Positions 1 through 7,655 of a stretch of DNA of 64,000 nt are shown here, in pieces. The stretch's first letter is position 1. Each line of letters begins with the position of its first letter. The translations under genes were made by a program, and so were the position numbers. Origin of the DNA: Oscillospiraceae bacterium (GTDB lineage: Bacteria > Bacillota > Clostridia > Oscillospirales > Ruminococcaceae); the NCBI GenBank assembly GCA_017483465.1, contig JAFUWN010000069.1:37303-101302 (forward strand). Direction: 5' to 3'. Below the pieces are notes generated by a model. That model did not search any database. It was not told the DNA's origin and saw only the letters and a list, made by a program, of their open reading frames with translations.

Positions 1-2
1 CA

Positions 3-599
3 AGAAAAAATATTGCTCCGGATTTTATGCAGAAGTTTTATCAGGTTCTTGTTTCTTCCGGACTGGTTTTCAAAAGCGGTTACTGGGGTTCGGAACAGGA
101 TGACCTGCAGACAATCCTGCAATGGAATCAGAAAAAACTGGAACAGGATTTCAAAATCGGCTATTCTGAGCATTTCAGTCATGATTATAAACAGATGTGC
201 TTTGCTCTTGAAAATTTTCAGGAAGTCCGTGGCTTCTGGATGAATCAATATCCGGTGCAGGATGAATTTACATTTGAAATCATCATTCCGGAATATGAAA
301 TCTTCGGAGATGAAGTGTATTCCAAAAATCAGGCCTATATTCCGGAGAAAATGCAGAAAATTCAGGAGATCGCCTGTCAGATATGGGAACGGTTCTCCCC
401 TGTGATGAGTATCCAGACAGAACTGGAAATCATCGGGGCATGTGTTCCGGAACAGGCAGTATTATCCGGACAGAAACTGCCGTCAGCCTATCCGTTTGCA
501 ATTATATCAGAGAAAACGGCTCAAAACAACAATTTTATACAGTTCCGGAAAATCAGCCTCGGCAGAAACGGCATGTTATTACTCTCTCAAACAAATTAA
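3..599 (+). CDS. Hypothetical protein, 5' end outside window
   Basis: The reading frame is open to the left edge. The first ATG in frame (27) has no ribosome binding site, so the gene most likely starts upstream and only its last ~199 codons are present. The visible part is soluble, without signal peptide or membrane segment, and rich in aromatic and acidic residues (for example GFWMNQYP, FTFEIIIPEYEIFGDEVY). I do not recognise a family. It ends in TAA 25 bases before the dCMP deaminase start, so the two may be co-transcribed. A small immunity-like or house-keeping protein is possible but nothing in the sequence proves it. Confidence 0.6.
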   Translation, partial: RKNIAPDFMQKFYQVLVSSGLVFKSGYWGSEQDDLQTILQWNQKKLEQDFKIGYSEHFSHDYKQMCFALENFQEVRGFWMNQYPVQDEFTFEIIIPEYEIFGDEVYSKNQAYIPEKMQKIQEIACQIWERFSPVMSIQTELEIIGACVPEQAVLSGQKLPSAYPFAIISEKTAQNNNFIQFRKISLGRNGMLLLSQTN

Positions 600-624
600 A
601 AAATTTCAGGAGGTCTCGCCTATT

Positions 625-1104
625 ATGAAACGTGAAAATTATATCAGCTGGGATGCCTATTTTATGGGAATTGCCATGCTCTCGGCTCAGAGAAGCAAGG
701 ATAATAACACACAGGTCGGTGCCTGTATTATCAATCAGGATAAAAAAATTGTCTCTGTGGGCTATAACGGAATGCCTACCGGCTGTGATGATAATGCTAT
801 GCCCTGGGAACGTGAGGGCGATTTTCTGAATACGAAATATCCCTATGTCTGTCATGCGGAATTAAATGCGATTCTGAACAGTGCTTCCGTCAGTCTGAAA
901 GGCTGTACTTTATATGTCACACTGTTCCCCTGCAATGAGTGTGCAAAAGCAATTATTCAGTCCGGAATTAAAAAAATTATTTATGCCGAAAATAAATATG
1001 CTGATTCTGATGCAACAAAAGCTTCTGAAATGATGTTCCGCATGACAGGTGTCGAGCTTGAACAATACCAGAAAACCGGACAGGAAATTTCTCTTAGTCT
1101 ATGA
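625..1104 (+). CDS. dCMP deaminase (ComEB-like cytidine/deoxycytidylate deaminase)
   Basis: A 159-residue zinc-dependent deaminase, expected to convert dCMP to dUMP for thymidylate synthesis in the cytosol. The zinc motifs are complete: CHAELNAIL (His ligand and catalytic Glu) and FPCNECAKAI (two Cys ligands). The N-terminal SWDAYFMGIAMLSAQRS and the VGYNGMPTGCDD segment are typical of the dCMP deaminase/ComEB subfamily rather than tRNA adenosine deaminases. I chose ATG 625 because AGGAGG lies at 609-614 and homology starts there; the frame is open further upstream without family similarity. The stop overlaps the next start (ATGA), so translation is probably coupled. Confidence 0.93.
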   Translation: MKRENYISWDAYFMGIAMLSAQRSKDNNTQVGACIINQDKKIVSVGYNGMPTGCDDNAMPWEREGDFLNTKYPYVCHAELNAILNSASVSLKGCTLYVTLFPCNECAKAIIQSGIKKIIYAENKYADSDATKASEMMFRMTGVELEQYQKTGQEISLSL

Positions 1105-1319
1105 CAAGAAAAAAACAGCAGAAATTAACCAGAAAACTACTCCGGAAAAAACAGAAAGAAATTTTGCATCAAAAAACATCCGTATTGAAAAAAGAACGGA
1201 TTAAGAAAATGATGACTCATATTTTGGCTATTATGGTTGGAATCATCTTTCTGGCAGAACCTCTTGCGGAGCTTATCAATTTATTTTGGATATTTTTTAA
1301 AATTATCATGAAAGGATAA
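1101..1319 (+). CDS. Small basic single-pass membrane protein
   Basis: A 72-residue protein with a strongly basic N-terminal half (repeated K/R/Q, residues 1-37) followed by one hydrophobic segment (about residues 41-68, starting ILAIMVGIIFLAE). It would sit in the membrane with its basic part in the cytosol. It overlaps the dCMP deaminase by ATGA and ends 9 bases before trmB, so it belongs to the same transcript. No family recognised. Its composition and tight packing favour a real gene, but it lacks a strong ribosome binding site of its own. Confidence 0.55.
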   Translation: MTRKKQQKLTRKLLRKKQKEILHQKTSVLKKERIKKMMTHILAIMVGIIFLAEPLAELINLFWIFFKIIMKG

Positions 1320-1328
1320 CGGGATTTT

Positions 1329-2009
1329 ATGCGAATCAGATGCAAACCATGGGCAAGACCCGAACTAGAAGCGACAAGCTTTTTTATCGCTGAACCTAAA
1401 AAATATAAAAATCACTGGAGTGAAATTTTTCAGAATCAGAAGCCGGTCTATCTCGAACTAGGCTGCGGAAAAGGCGGCTTCGCAAGTCAGGCCGTTCTGC
1501 ACTGGCAGGATGTCAATTTTATTGCAATTGATATCAAAAACGAAATGCTTGTCCTTGCCAAACGCAAGATTGAACAGGCTCTCGAATCTGAAAATCTGAC
1601 TCCTGATCAGGTCAGAATCATGATTCTGAATATCATGCAGATTTCAGAAGTGTTCGGTCAGGAGGATAATATTCAGCGGATTTTTATTAATTTCTGCAAT
1701 CCGTGGAATAAGCCGAAACATAAAAAACGCCGTCTGACACATCCCCGTCAGCTTGTGCAGTACAAAGAATTTCTCAAAGGCGAAATCTGGTTCAAGACGG
1801 ATGATGATCAGCTTTTTGAAGAAAGTCTGCAATATTTTCAGGAAACAGGCTTTGAAATCAAATATCTCACAAGAAATCTGCATGATTCAGATTTTACTGA
1901 AAATCTTCAGACGGAACATGAACGCATGTTCACTGAAGAAGGCAAAAATATCAAGTTTCTGATTGCAGTACAGGAGGCAGATACCAATGGCGAAAGAAAT
2001 TACAATTGA
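1329..2009 (+). CDS. trmB: tRNA (guanine-N7-)-methyltransferase
   Basis: A 226-residue SAM-dependent enzyme that makes m7G46 in the tRNA variable loop. The SAM-binding motif LELGCGKGGF is near residue 38, and the TrmB signature INFCNPWNKPKHKKRRL near residue 120 matches the family's DPW..KxRHxKRRL region, with Asn in place of the usual Asp, as often seen in clostridial members. The length is normal for the family. The C-terminus overlaps the start of the GH59-like gene by 23 bases, so the latter's ribosome binding site lies inside trmB. Confidence 0.93.
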   Translation: MRIRCKPWARPELEATSFFIAEPKKYKNHWSEIFQNQKPVYLELGCGKGGFASQAVLHWQDVNFIAIDIKNEMLVLAKRKIEQALESENLTPDQVRIMILNIMQISEVFGQEDNIQRIFINFCNPWNKPKHKKRRLTHPRQLVQYKEFLKGEIWFKTDDDQLFEESLQYFQETGFEIKYLTRNLHDSDFTENLQTEHERMFTEEGKNIKFLIAVQEADTNGERNYN

Positions 2010-4617
2010 CGGCTCCAAAGCCAGTGCAAGAGATCAATTCCGTGGCCTGGGCTGTGTCACCGGAAACGGTTCTTCCCGGCTTCTGATGGACTATAAACGG
2101 AAAAATCCGGATGCGTATCAGGAAATTATGAAACTCCTGTTCAAACCGGATTACGGTGCAGGTCTGGTGCATATCAAAATCGAATTCGGTGCGGATGTCA
2201 ATTCTTCTTCCGGTACAGAGCCGTGTGTAAAACGCTTTCCGGAAGAAAGAGCAGATGTCACCAGAGGAGCAGGCTTTCAGTTCGCAGCAGATGCGAAAAA
2301 AATCAATCCGGAAATTACAATTGATCTGCTTCGCTGGGGAGAACCGCACTGGGTTTCCTCTGCGTTTCAGGAGAGTAAGAAAGCAGGCTTTCAGGCCCGC
2401 TACAGATGGTATTATGAAACACTCAAAGCCGCTTATCAGGAATACCGGCTGAAATTTGATTTTATCAGTCCGGATGCCAATGAAACCGATATGCCTGATA
2501 CAGAATGGCTGATCTATTTTTCTGAAAGACTGAAAACAGAAAGACATGCTCCTTATGATTTTTCTAAAATCAAAATTGTCGCTTCGGATGAAGTCGGCAC
2601 AAGAAATATTGCCGCTCTGATGCGTGAAGATGAACGTCTCCGGAATGCCGTGGATGTCATCGGTCTGCATTATACAGCACAGGGCGATGACAATACACGC
2701 TATCTGCATGATTTCTATGAAAAAGAAATCTGGTACAGCGAAGGCATTGCCCCCTGCAACGTATCGGAACTTTCCAGACGTGCTGACGGTACAGGCATTA
2801 CCGGTTCAAACGGAGCGATTAACACAGCCGTCCGGATTATTAATGCGTATGCCAACGGCAGAATGAATCTGTATGAATTTCAGCCGCCGGTATCGGCCTA
2901 TTATGACGGATCATGCTATTCTCCGAAACAGCTGATTACTGCCCGTTCTCCGTGGTCGGGCTATTATACAGTTGATGTGGGATTATGGATTTCTGCACAT
3001 TTTATGTGGTTTGCTGCTTCGGACTGGCAGTATGTTCCGGAAGCCTGCTTCGGTGACGGAGATGAAAACCAGACGATCTGGAATACAAATGATAATTATA
3101 TGACGCTGATTTCTCCGGACAAGAGAAATTTTACCATGCATTTTGCCAATGATACCGATTCTCCCCGTTCTTATCAGGTCAGACTTGAAAATATGGACGA
3201 GCTTCCTGATCTTGTTTCCTGTCTTCAGACAGCCGGAAGTCCTGCCCCTGAGCCGATAGATAAAAATTGGTTCCGGGTTGTGAAAGAAGTTTCTCTGCAT
3301 CATTCTGAATCAGGTTCTTTTTTCAATATCACAGTCAAGCCGTATTCACTTCTGACGGTTACGACTCTCCGGACAGACGATATTGTCGGCACAGAAAAGC
3401 TCAGTCCGATTCCGGAAAACAAACGCCTTGCCCTGCCCTTTGCTCTGCCGATGCAGACGGAAGAAGAAAGAACCGGCTATATGCCTCTCTATACAACCGA
3501 TCAGGGCGGAGCGTTTGAGCTTGTCCGTGCCGAAAATAATAAAATCTATCTGGAACAGAAAATTACAAAAAATATTCTGCCGACAAACTGGCGGTTCCGT
3601 GGCACGCCTGAACCGCTGACCTGTTTCGGTGATGATACCTGGACAAATTATCAGGCAAGTACAATGGTTTATTTTGCCTCTCCGGATGAGGAGAACTATG
3701 CCGGAGTCGGAATGCATTATAATTCCGCTGTGACCTGTCCGGAAAGTTCGGCCTGCGGTCTTCAGCTGAGACTGTATGCCGACGGCAGATGGGAACTCCG
3801 CTATATGGATGAAATTCTCAAAGAAGGCCAGACAGAAGATTATATTTATGAAATCGGCCATAAAATCAGCATTGTTTCAATCGGTATTTTAGTATGCTGT
3901 TTTATAGACAATCATTCTGTATATGAAATGCAGCTGGACAGCAGACCTCTGGTACGTTCCGGCAGAATGGCTCTGTACAGTGCCTATTATCAGAACAGAT
4001 TCTATGATATCAAAGCCGAAAAACTTGCTCTGCCGTTCCCCTGCTATGTTTATCGGCAGGACTGCCTTGCACCGGCTGTGAAATATCTCCAGAACGAAGA
4101 AAGTGAATGGAAACTCAACGGCATGATGGGCTATCAGTATTATCACAGAACCTGTGCGACCGGAAAAGAAAATTCTGAAATGAAAATCCGGTTTTACGGA
4201 AACAGTATCTATCTGCTTGGCCGGGTACGTTCGGCAAGCATGATGTTCTGGATTGATAAAAAATTATATACGGAAGAATATTCCGTCAGCAGCAGCAATT
4301 ACCGGGAAACTTTCTTTGCTCTGGAACATCTGCATACAGGCTGGCATACACTCCGGATGCTGATCACAAAAGGCTCTGTGGAATTTGATGCATTTGAAAT
4401 TCCCACTGATGATGAATCTACAGAATACAAAATTGAAAAATTTCCGGAAGATCCTGTCAAAAAATCCGGAAAAGTCAAAAGCAGAAAAAAAGAAGACCAG
4501 AATTCTGATCTTGCCAAAACTGTGATCCCGGCGGCCGGTATTGCAGCCGGAACAGCAGCAGCATTTACAATCGGCAGTATTCTCAGAAGAAAGAAAAAGA
4601 AAAATAACGATGAATAA
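1987..4617 (+). CDS. GH59-like glycosidase (galactocerebrosidase-like), C-terminal membrane anchor
   Basis: An 876-residue protein. The first ~340 residues read as a GH59 (alpha/beta)8 barrel: RGLGCVTGNGSSRLLMDY at the start, candidate acid/base Glu166 in PDANET, and candidate nucleophile Glu252 in IWYSEG. Known GH59 enzymes cleave terminal beta-galactose from galactolipids and galactans. The middle and C-terminal parts look like beta-sandwich modules as in GH59 proteins. Oddly, there is no N-terminal signal peptide, while residues ~845-868 form a hydrophobic segment followed by RRKKKK, a tail-anchor-like end. I chose ATG 1987 because AGGAGG is at 1972-1977. It is the last gene before the terminator at 4625-4660. 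Substrate is inferred from family only. Confidence 0.78.
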   Translation: MAKEITIDGSKASARDQFRGLGCVTGNGSSRLLMDYKRKNPDAYQEIMKLLFKPDYGAGLVHIKIEFGADVNSSSGTEPCVKRFPEERADVTRGAGFQFAADAKKINPEITIDLLRWGEPHWVSSAFQESKKAGFQARYRWYYETLKAAYQEYRLKFDFISPDANETDMPDTEWLIYFSERLKTERHAPYDFSKIKIVASDEVGTRNIAALMREDERLRNAVDVIGLHYTAQGDDNTRYLHDFYEKEIWYSEGIAPCNVSELSRRADGTGITGSNGAINTAVRIINAYANGRMNLYEFQPPVSAYYDGSCYSPKQLITARSPWSGYYTVDVGLWISAHFMWFAASDWQYVPEACFGDGDENQTIWNTNDNYMTLISPDKRNFTMHFANDTDSPRSYQVRLENMDELPDLVSCLQTAGSPAPEPIDKNWFRVVKEVSLHHSESGSFFNITVKPYSLLTVTTLRTDDIVGTEKLSPIPENKRLALPFALPMQTEEERTGYMPLYTTDQGGAFELVRAENNKIYLEQKITKNILPTNWRFRGTPEPLTCFGDDTWTNYQASTMVYFASPDEENYAGVGMHYNSAVTCPESSACGLQLRLYADGRWELRYMDEILKEGQTEDYIYEIGHKISIVSIGILVCCFIDNHSVYEMQLDSRPLVRSGRMALYSAYYQNRFYDIKAEKLALPFPCYVYRQDCLAPAVKYLQNEESEWKLNGMMGYQYYHRTCATGKENSEMKIRFYGNSIYLLGRVRSASMMFWIDKKLYTEEYSVSSSNYRETFFALEHLHTGWHTLRMLITKGSVEFDAFEIPTDDESTEYKIEKFPEDPVKKSGKVKSRKKEDQNSDLAKTVIPAAGIAAGTAAAFTIGSILRRKKKKNNDE

Positions 4618-4624
4618 TCATAAC

Positions 4625-4660
4625 AAAACTGCTGTACAGCTTATTTGTACAGCAGTTTTT
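4625..4660. terminator. Bidirectional intrinsic terminator between convergent genes
   Basis: Perfect 14-base inverted repeat AAAACTGCTGTACA / TGTACAGCAGTTTT with a 7-base loop and T runs on both sides. It lies between the convergent GH59-like and DUF389 genes and can serve both strands. Confidence 0.92.
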
Positions 4661-4668
4661 AATTTCTT

Positions 4669-5433
4669 TTATTTAGGTGCATGGAGCATCATAATCGTAA
4701 AGAAAATACTGGGAATCAATACAATGATCGTATTCCTGATGATGGCTCTTTTCAGCCGTCTCCACTGTTTTTCATTGATCTGGCCGATTTTCGGGATTTT
4801 CAGAACATCCAGAATCACAACCGCTGAAACAAAAATAAAATAACAGTTTACAATAAACAGATAAGCCGCTCCGGAGAGCATTTCCCATTCTCTGTTGGCG
4901 ATGGAATAGCCGCATGTGCAGACGGGCGGCATCAGAGCCGTTGCAATTGCCACACCGGGGATAATATTATTGGCCTTATCCGCTCTGGTACTGCCAATAA
5001 TTCCGGCAAAACCGCCGGCTGTTGCAATAATGACATCATAGAAAGTCGGCTGTGTTCTGGCGATAATTTCGCTTGTCGGTTCTTTGACCGGAGAAAGCAG
5101 AAAATAGACTGTTGCGACTAAAACGCTGATGATCAGCTGTAAAATAAAGCCATAAAAATTTTTTAATAACTGCGATTTATCTGCCGAGGCAACTCCGAAA
5201 GCCATTGCCAAAATACTGCCCATCAGCGGAGAAACCAGCATTGCACCGATAATAACCGCTGTTGAACCGACATTCAGTCCGACGGAAGCAATCAGGATGG
5301 CACAGATCAGAATACACATATTGGTTCCTGTGACTTGTCCGCCGCTGATGATTCTTTTCCGGATTTCTTCATGACTTGCGGTATCTTCTGACAGAGAAAA
5401 CACACGGCTCAGAATATATTTGAATTCATTCAC
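4669..5433 (-). CDS. DUF389 family integral membrane protein
   Basis: A 254-residue polytopic membrane protein of the DUF389 (TIGR00341-like) family. Recognisable family features are the GLNVGSTAVIIGAMLVSPLMG segment (residues ~53-73) and PGVAIATALMPPVCTCGY later. About six hydrophobic helices are visible. The function of the family is not established. The start is GTG at 5433, with GGAGG nine bases upstream; the ribosome binding site and start overlap the 3' end of the GH42 gene by 8 bases, so the two genes are one transcript. Confidence 0.85.
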   Translation of the reverse strand: MNEFKYILSRVFSLSEDTASHEEIRKRIISGGQVTGTNMCILICAILIASVGLNVGSTAVIIGAMLVSPLMGSILAMAFGVASADKSQLLKNFYGFILQLIISVLVATVYFLLSPVKEPTSEIIARTQPTFYDVIIATAGGFAGIIGSTRADKANNIIPGVAIATALMPPVCTCGYSIANREWEMLSGAAYLFIVNCYFIFVSAVVILDVLKIPKIGQINEKQWRRLKRAIIRNTIIVLIPSIFFTIMMLHAPK

Positions 5434-7483
5434 TAAGTATTTCCTCCTTTGTTCTCAGAATCCGGAAAGAAAAACCGCTGATTTCAATTTTATCTGTGCA
5501 GAGTTCTCCGGAAACAAGATCTTCATACACCTGATCAAGATAAATTTCATTGACAGATTCTGCATAATTCTGGATAAAAATAATTCTTCTGTCCTGATCG
5601 TCCTCACGCCATGTCACGGAACAGCCCTCCGGAACGGTAGTTTCCATAGCTCTTTCTATATTTAACTGAGGAATCAGCTCGGAAAAGAAATCATCAAAGA
5701 ATGATTCTTCTGCCGAAGCAGCAATATGATAAGCAAGTCCCCTGCCGAATGCGTTGAGCGTGAGTGCCGGAGTATTTTTATAATAATCTTTCTGATAAGT
5801 TCCCAGTATTTTACAAGTCGTCGGATGCAGAATTTCACATAATTCTGATAATTGATATTCCCTGTCATGATAAGATAATAGATTATGTTCCTGATCATAG
5901 AGAGCATCGGTTTCTTCAATCCAGAATCCCATGACATCACTGAGTTTTTCTTCTGTTGCCTCTCCGAGGAAGCACAGATCTGTTTCGTTCACAATTCCGG
6001 AAAAGACGGTTGTCACGAGTGTTCCGCCGTTTTCTACGAATTTTCTTAATTTCTCCTGAATTCCGGAACGGAACATATATAACATCGGAGCAATTACCAG
6101 TTCATACCCGGAGAAATCGGCAGTTTCATCAACAATATCTGTATTGATGCCGTTTTTCCAGAAATAGCGATAGCATTTCTGAATCGCTCCGAAGTAATCA
6201 AGACCGGCATTGCGGGGGCCTTGAATCGCATCGAGTGCCCATTTATTTTCCGTATCGAAAATGATTGCTGTTTTGACCGGGGTGGATGTGCCATAGACGG
6301 CAGAATCTATTTTTTCGAGCATAGCACCTGTCTGAGAAACTTCACGGAATGTTCTTGTATTTTCGGTTCCGGTATGGGAAATCACGGCAGAATGGAATTT
6401 TTCACAGCTTCCCCGGCTCTGGCGAATCTGGAAATACATACCGGAATCCGCACCGTGAGCGACGGCATTTACAACAGATAATTCATGCATACCGGGCTTT
6501 TTCAGCTTGCTGATACTTCTCCAGTTGGTAGTATTCGGCGTACACTCCATTAATAAAAACGAACGCTGTTTCAAGGCTCTGGACATATCATGCGACAGGC
6601 TTTCAATCAAAGCAACATTATGATTCCCCCAGAGTGCGTGCCATTCCGGATAGCAGTCCCAGGAGATGACATCCAGTTTCCGGCTCATCGCCGTATAATC
6701 AAGCCCGTAGGCATACATGCCCATAAAATTCGTTGTCACCGGAATCTCCGGATTGACGGCTTTTACAGCATCGATTTCAGCATTCATGAAATCTGTGCTC
6801 TGATCCGTCACAAAGCGTTTCCAGTCGATTGTCAGGCCGTGAACGGAATTTTCTCCGATCGGAGAAGGGCTGTGTATCTGCTTCCAGTCGGTGTAGGTAT
6901 GTGACCAGAAATGTGACCACCAGGCATGATTTAAATTCTCTAAATTCTGATATTTTTCTTTCAGCCAGTTCCGGAAAGCATTCTGACAGAGTTCACAGTG
7001 GCATTCTCCGCAGAATTCGTTTGAGATATGCCAGAGAATCACAGCAGGATGTGAAGCATAGCGTTCTGCAAGTCTGGTATCTATGATTCTGACTCTCTCC
7101 CGATAGGCCGGAGAAGTATAGCAGTGATTTTCTCTCTGACCGAAAAAGGCTTTTCTTCCGGTATCATCCGTGCGGAGCACTTCCGGATATTTTTCAGCGA
7201 GCCAGTGCGGTCTTGCACCGGACGGGGTTGCCAATACAGTATAAATCTGATTCTGATATAACTGATCAATCACATGATCTAAAAATGCAAAATCGAACTG
7301 ATTTTCCTCGGGTTCGATCTGTGCCCATGAAAAAATTCCCAGACTCACACAGTTGATATTTGCTTTTTTCATTAATACAATATCCTGTTCCAGTACATCA
7401 GGATACGCTTTCCATTGCTCCGGATTATAATCCCCCCCATGGAGCATATGCGGAAATTTAGGTGTCACAGGTATGTGTTTCAT
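5426..7483 (-). CDS. GH42 beta-galactosidase
   Basis: A 685-residue GH42 enzyme, cytosolic since no signal peptide is present. Family landmarks: MLHGGDYNPEQW near the N-terminus, SLGIFSWAQIEPEEN, ILWHISNEFCGECHC (acid/base Glu in NE plus the cysteine cluster that binds zinc in many GH42 enzymes), and LLMECTPNTTNWR (nucleophile Glu). C-terminal trimerisation and beta domains follow. I chose ATG 7483 because GGAGG precedes it; an in-frame start 14 codons upstream has no ribosome binding site. It hydrolyses terminal beta-galactosides, probably galacto-oligosaccharides imported from plant galactan or milk sugars. Co-transcribed with the DUF389 gene. Confidence 0.93.
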   Translation of the reverse strand: MKHIPVTPKFPHMLHGGDYNPEQWKAYPDVLEQDIVLMKKANINCVSLGIFSWAQIEPEENQFDFAFLDHVIDQLYQNQIYTVLATPSGARPHWLAEKYPEVLRTDDTGRKAFFGQRENHCYTSPAYRERVRIIDTRLAERYASHPAVILWHISNEFCGECHCELCQNAFRNWLKEKYQNLENLNHAWWSHFWSHTYTDWKQIHSPSPIGENSVHGLTIDWKRFVTDQSTDFMNAEIDAVKAVNPEIPVTTNFMGMYAYGLDYTAMSRKLDVISWDCYPEWHALWGNHNVALIESLSHDMSRALKQRSFLLMECTPNTTNWRSISKLKKPGMHELSVVNAVAHGADSGMYFQIRQSRGSCEKFHSAVISHTGTENTRTFREVSQTGAMLEKIDSAVYGTSTPVKTAIIFDTENKWALDAIQGPRNAGLDYFGAIQKCYRYFWKNGINTDIVDETADFSGYELVIAPMLYMFRSGIQEKLRKFVENGGTLVTTVFSGIVNETDLCFLGEATEEKLSDVMGFWIEETDALYDQEHNLLSYHDREYQLSELCEILHPTTCKILGTYQKDYYKNTPALTLNAFGRGLAYHIAASAEESFFDDFFSELIPQLNIERAMETTVPEGCSVTWREDDQDRRIIFIQNYAESVNEIYLDQVYEDLVSGELCTDKIEISGFSFRILRTKEEILSE

Positions 7484-7509
7484 AAAATAAAAACCTCCGA
7501 TTCGTCTTT

Positions 7510-7545
7510 TTGAACATTTTACCATAGATTTATGTTTAAAAGCAA
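7510..7545 (-). promoter_or_regulatory. Probable promoter of the GH42-DUF389 operon
   Basis: Reading the minus strand, TTGCTT is followed after about 18 bases by TAAAAT, 30-40 bases ahead of the GH42 ribosome binding site. It is weaker than other promoters in the window, as would fit a regulated sugar gene. Confidence 0.45.
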
Positions 7546-7603
7546 TTGGCAGATTTCACAAAATTTGAGCTAGATTTTATTGATATTGCCAATGCATTCC
7601 GGT

Positions 7604-7632
7604 TTGACTTTCAGATTAAAATCTGTTATAAT
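7604..7632 (+). promoter_or_regulatory. Sigma-A promoter of the EAL gene
   Basis: TTGACT (7604-7609), 17-base spacer, TATAAT (7627-7632), about 20 bases ahead of the start codon with AAAGGAG between. Near-consensus. Confidence 0.85.
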
Positions 7633-7655
7633 AATAACATGAAAGGAGTGAGCCT

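Noticed and set aside
442-624. Extended start of the dCMP deaminase
   Set aside because: No family similarity before residue MKREN and AGGAGG directly precedes ATG 625.
7540-7600. TTGGCA/TGCCAA half-sites upstream of GH42 as an operator
   Set aside because: The arms are imperfect and about 40 bases apart in A/T-rich sequence; too weak to annotate.
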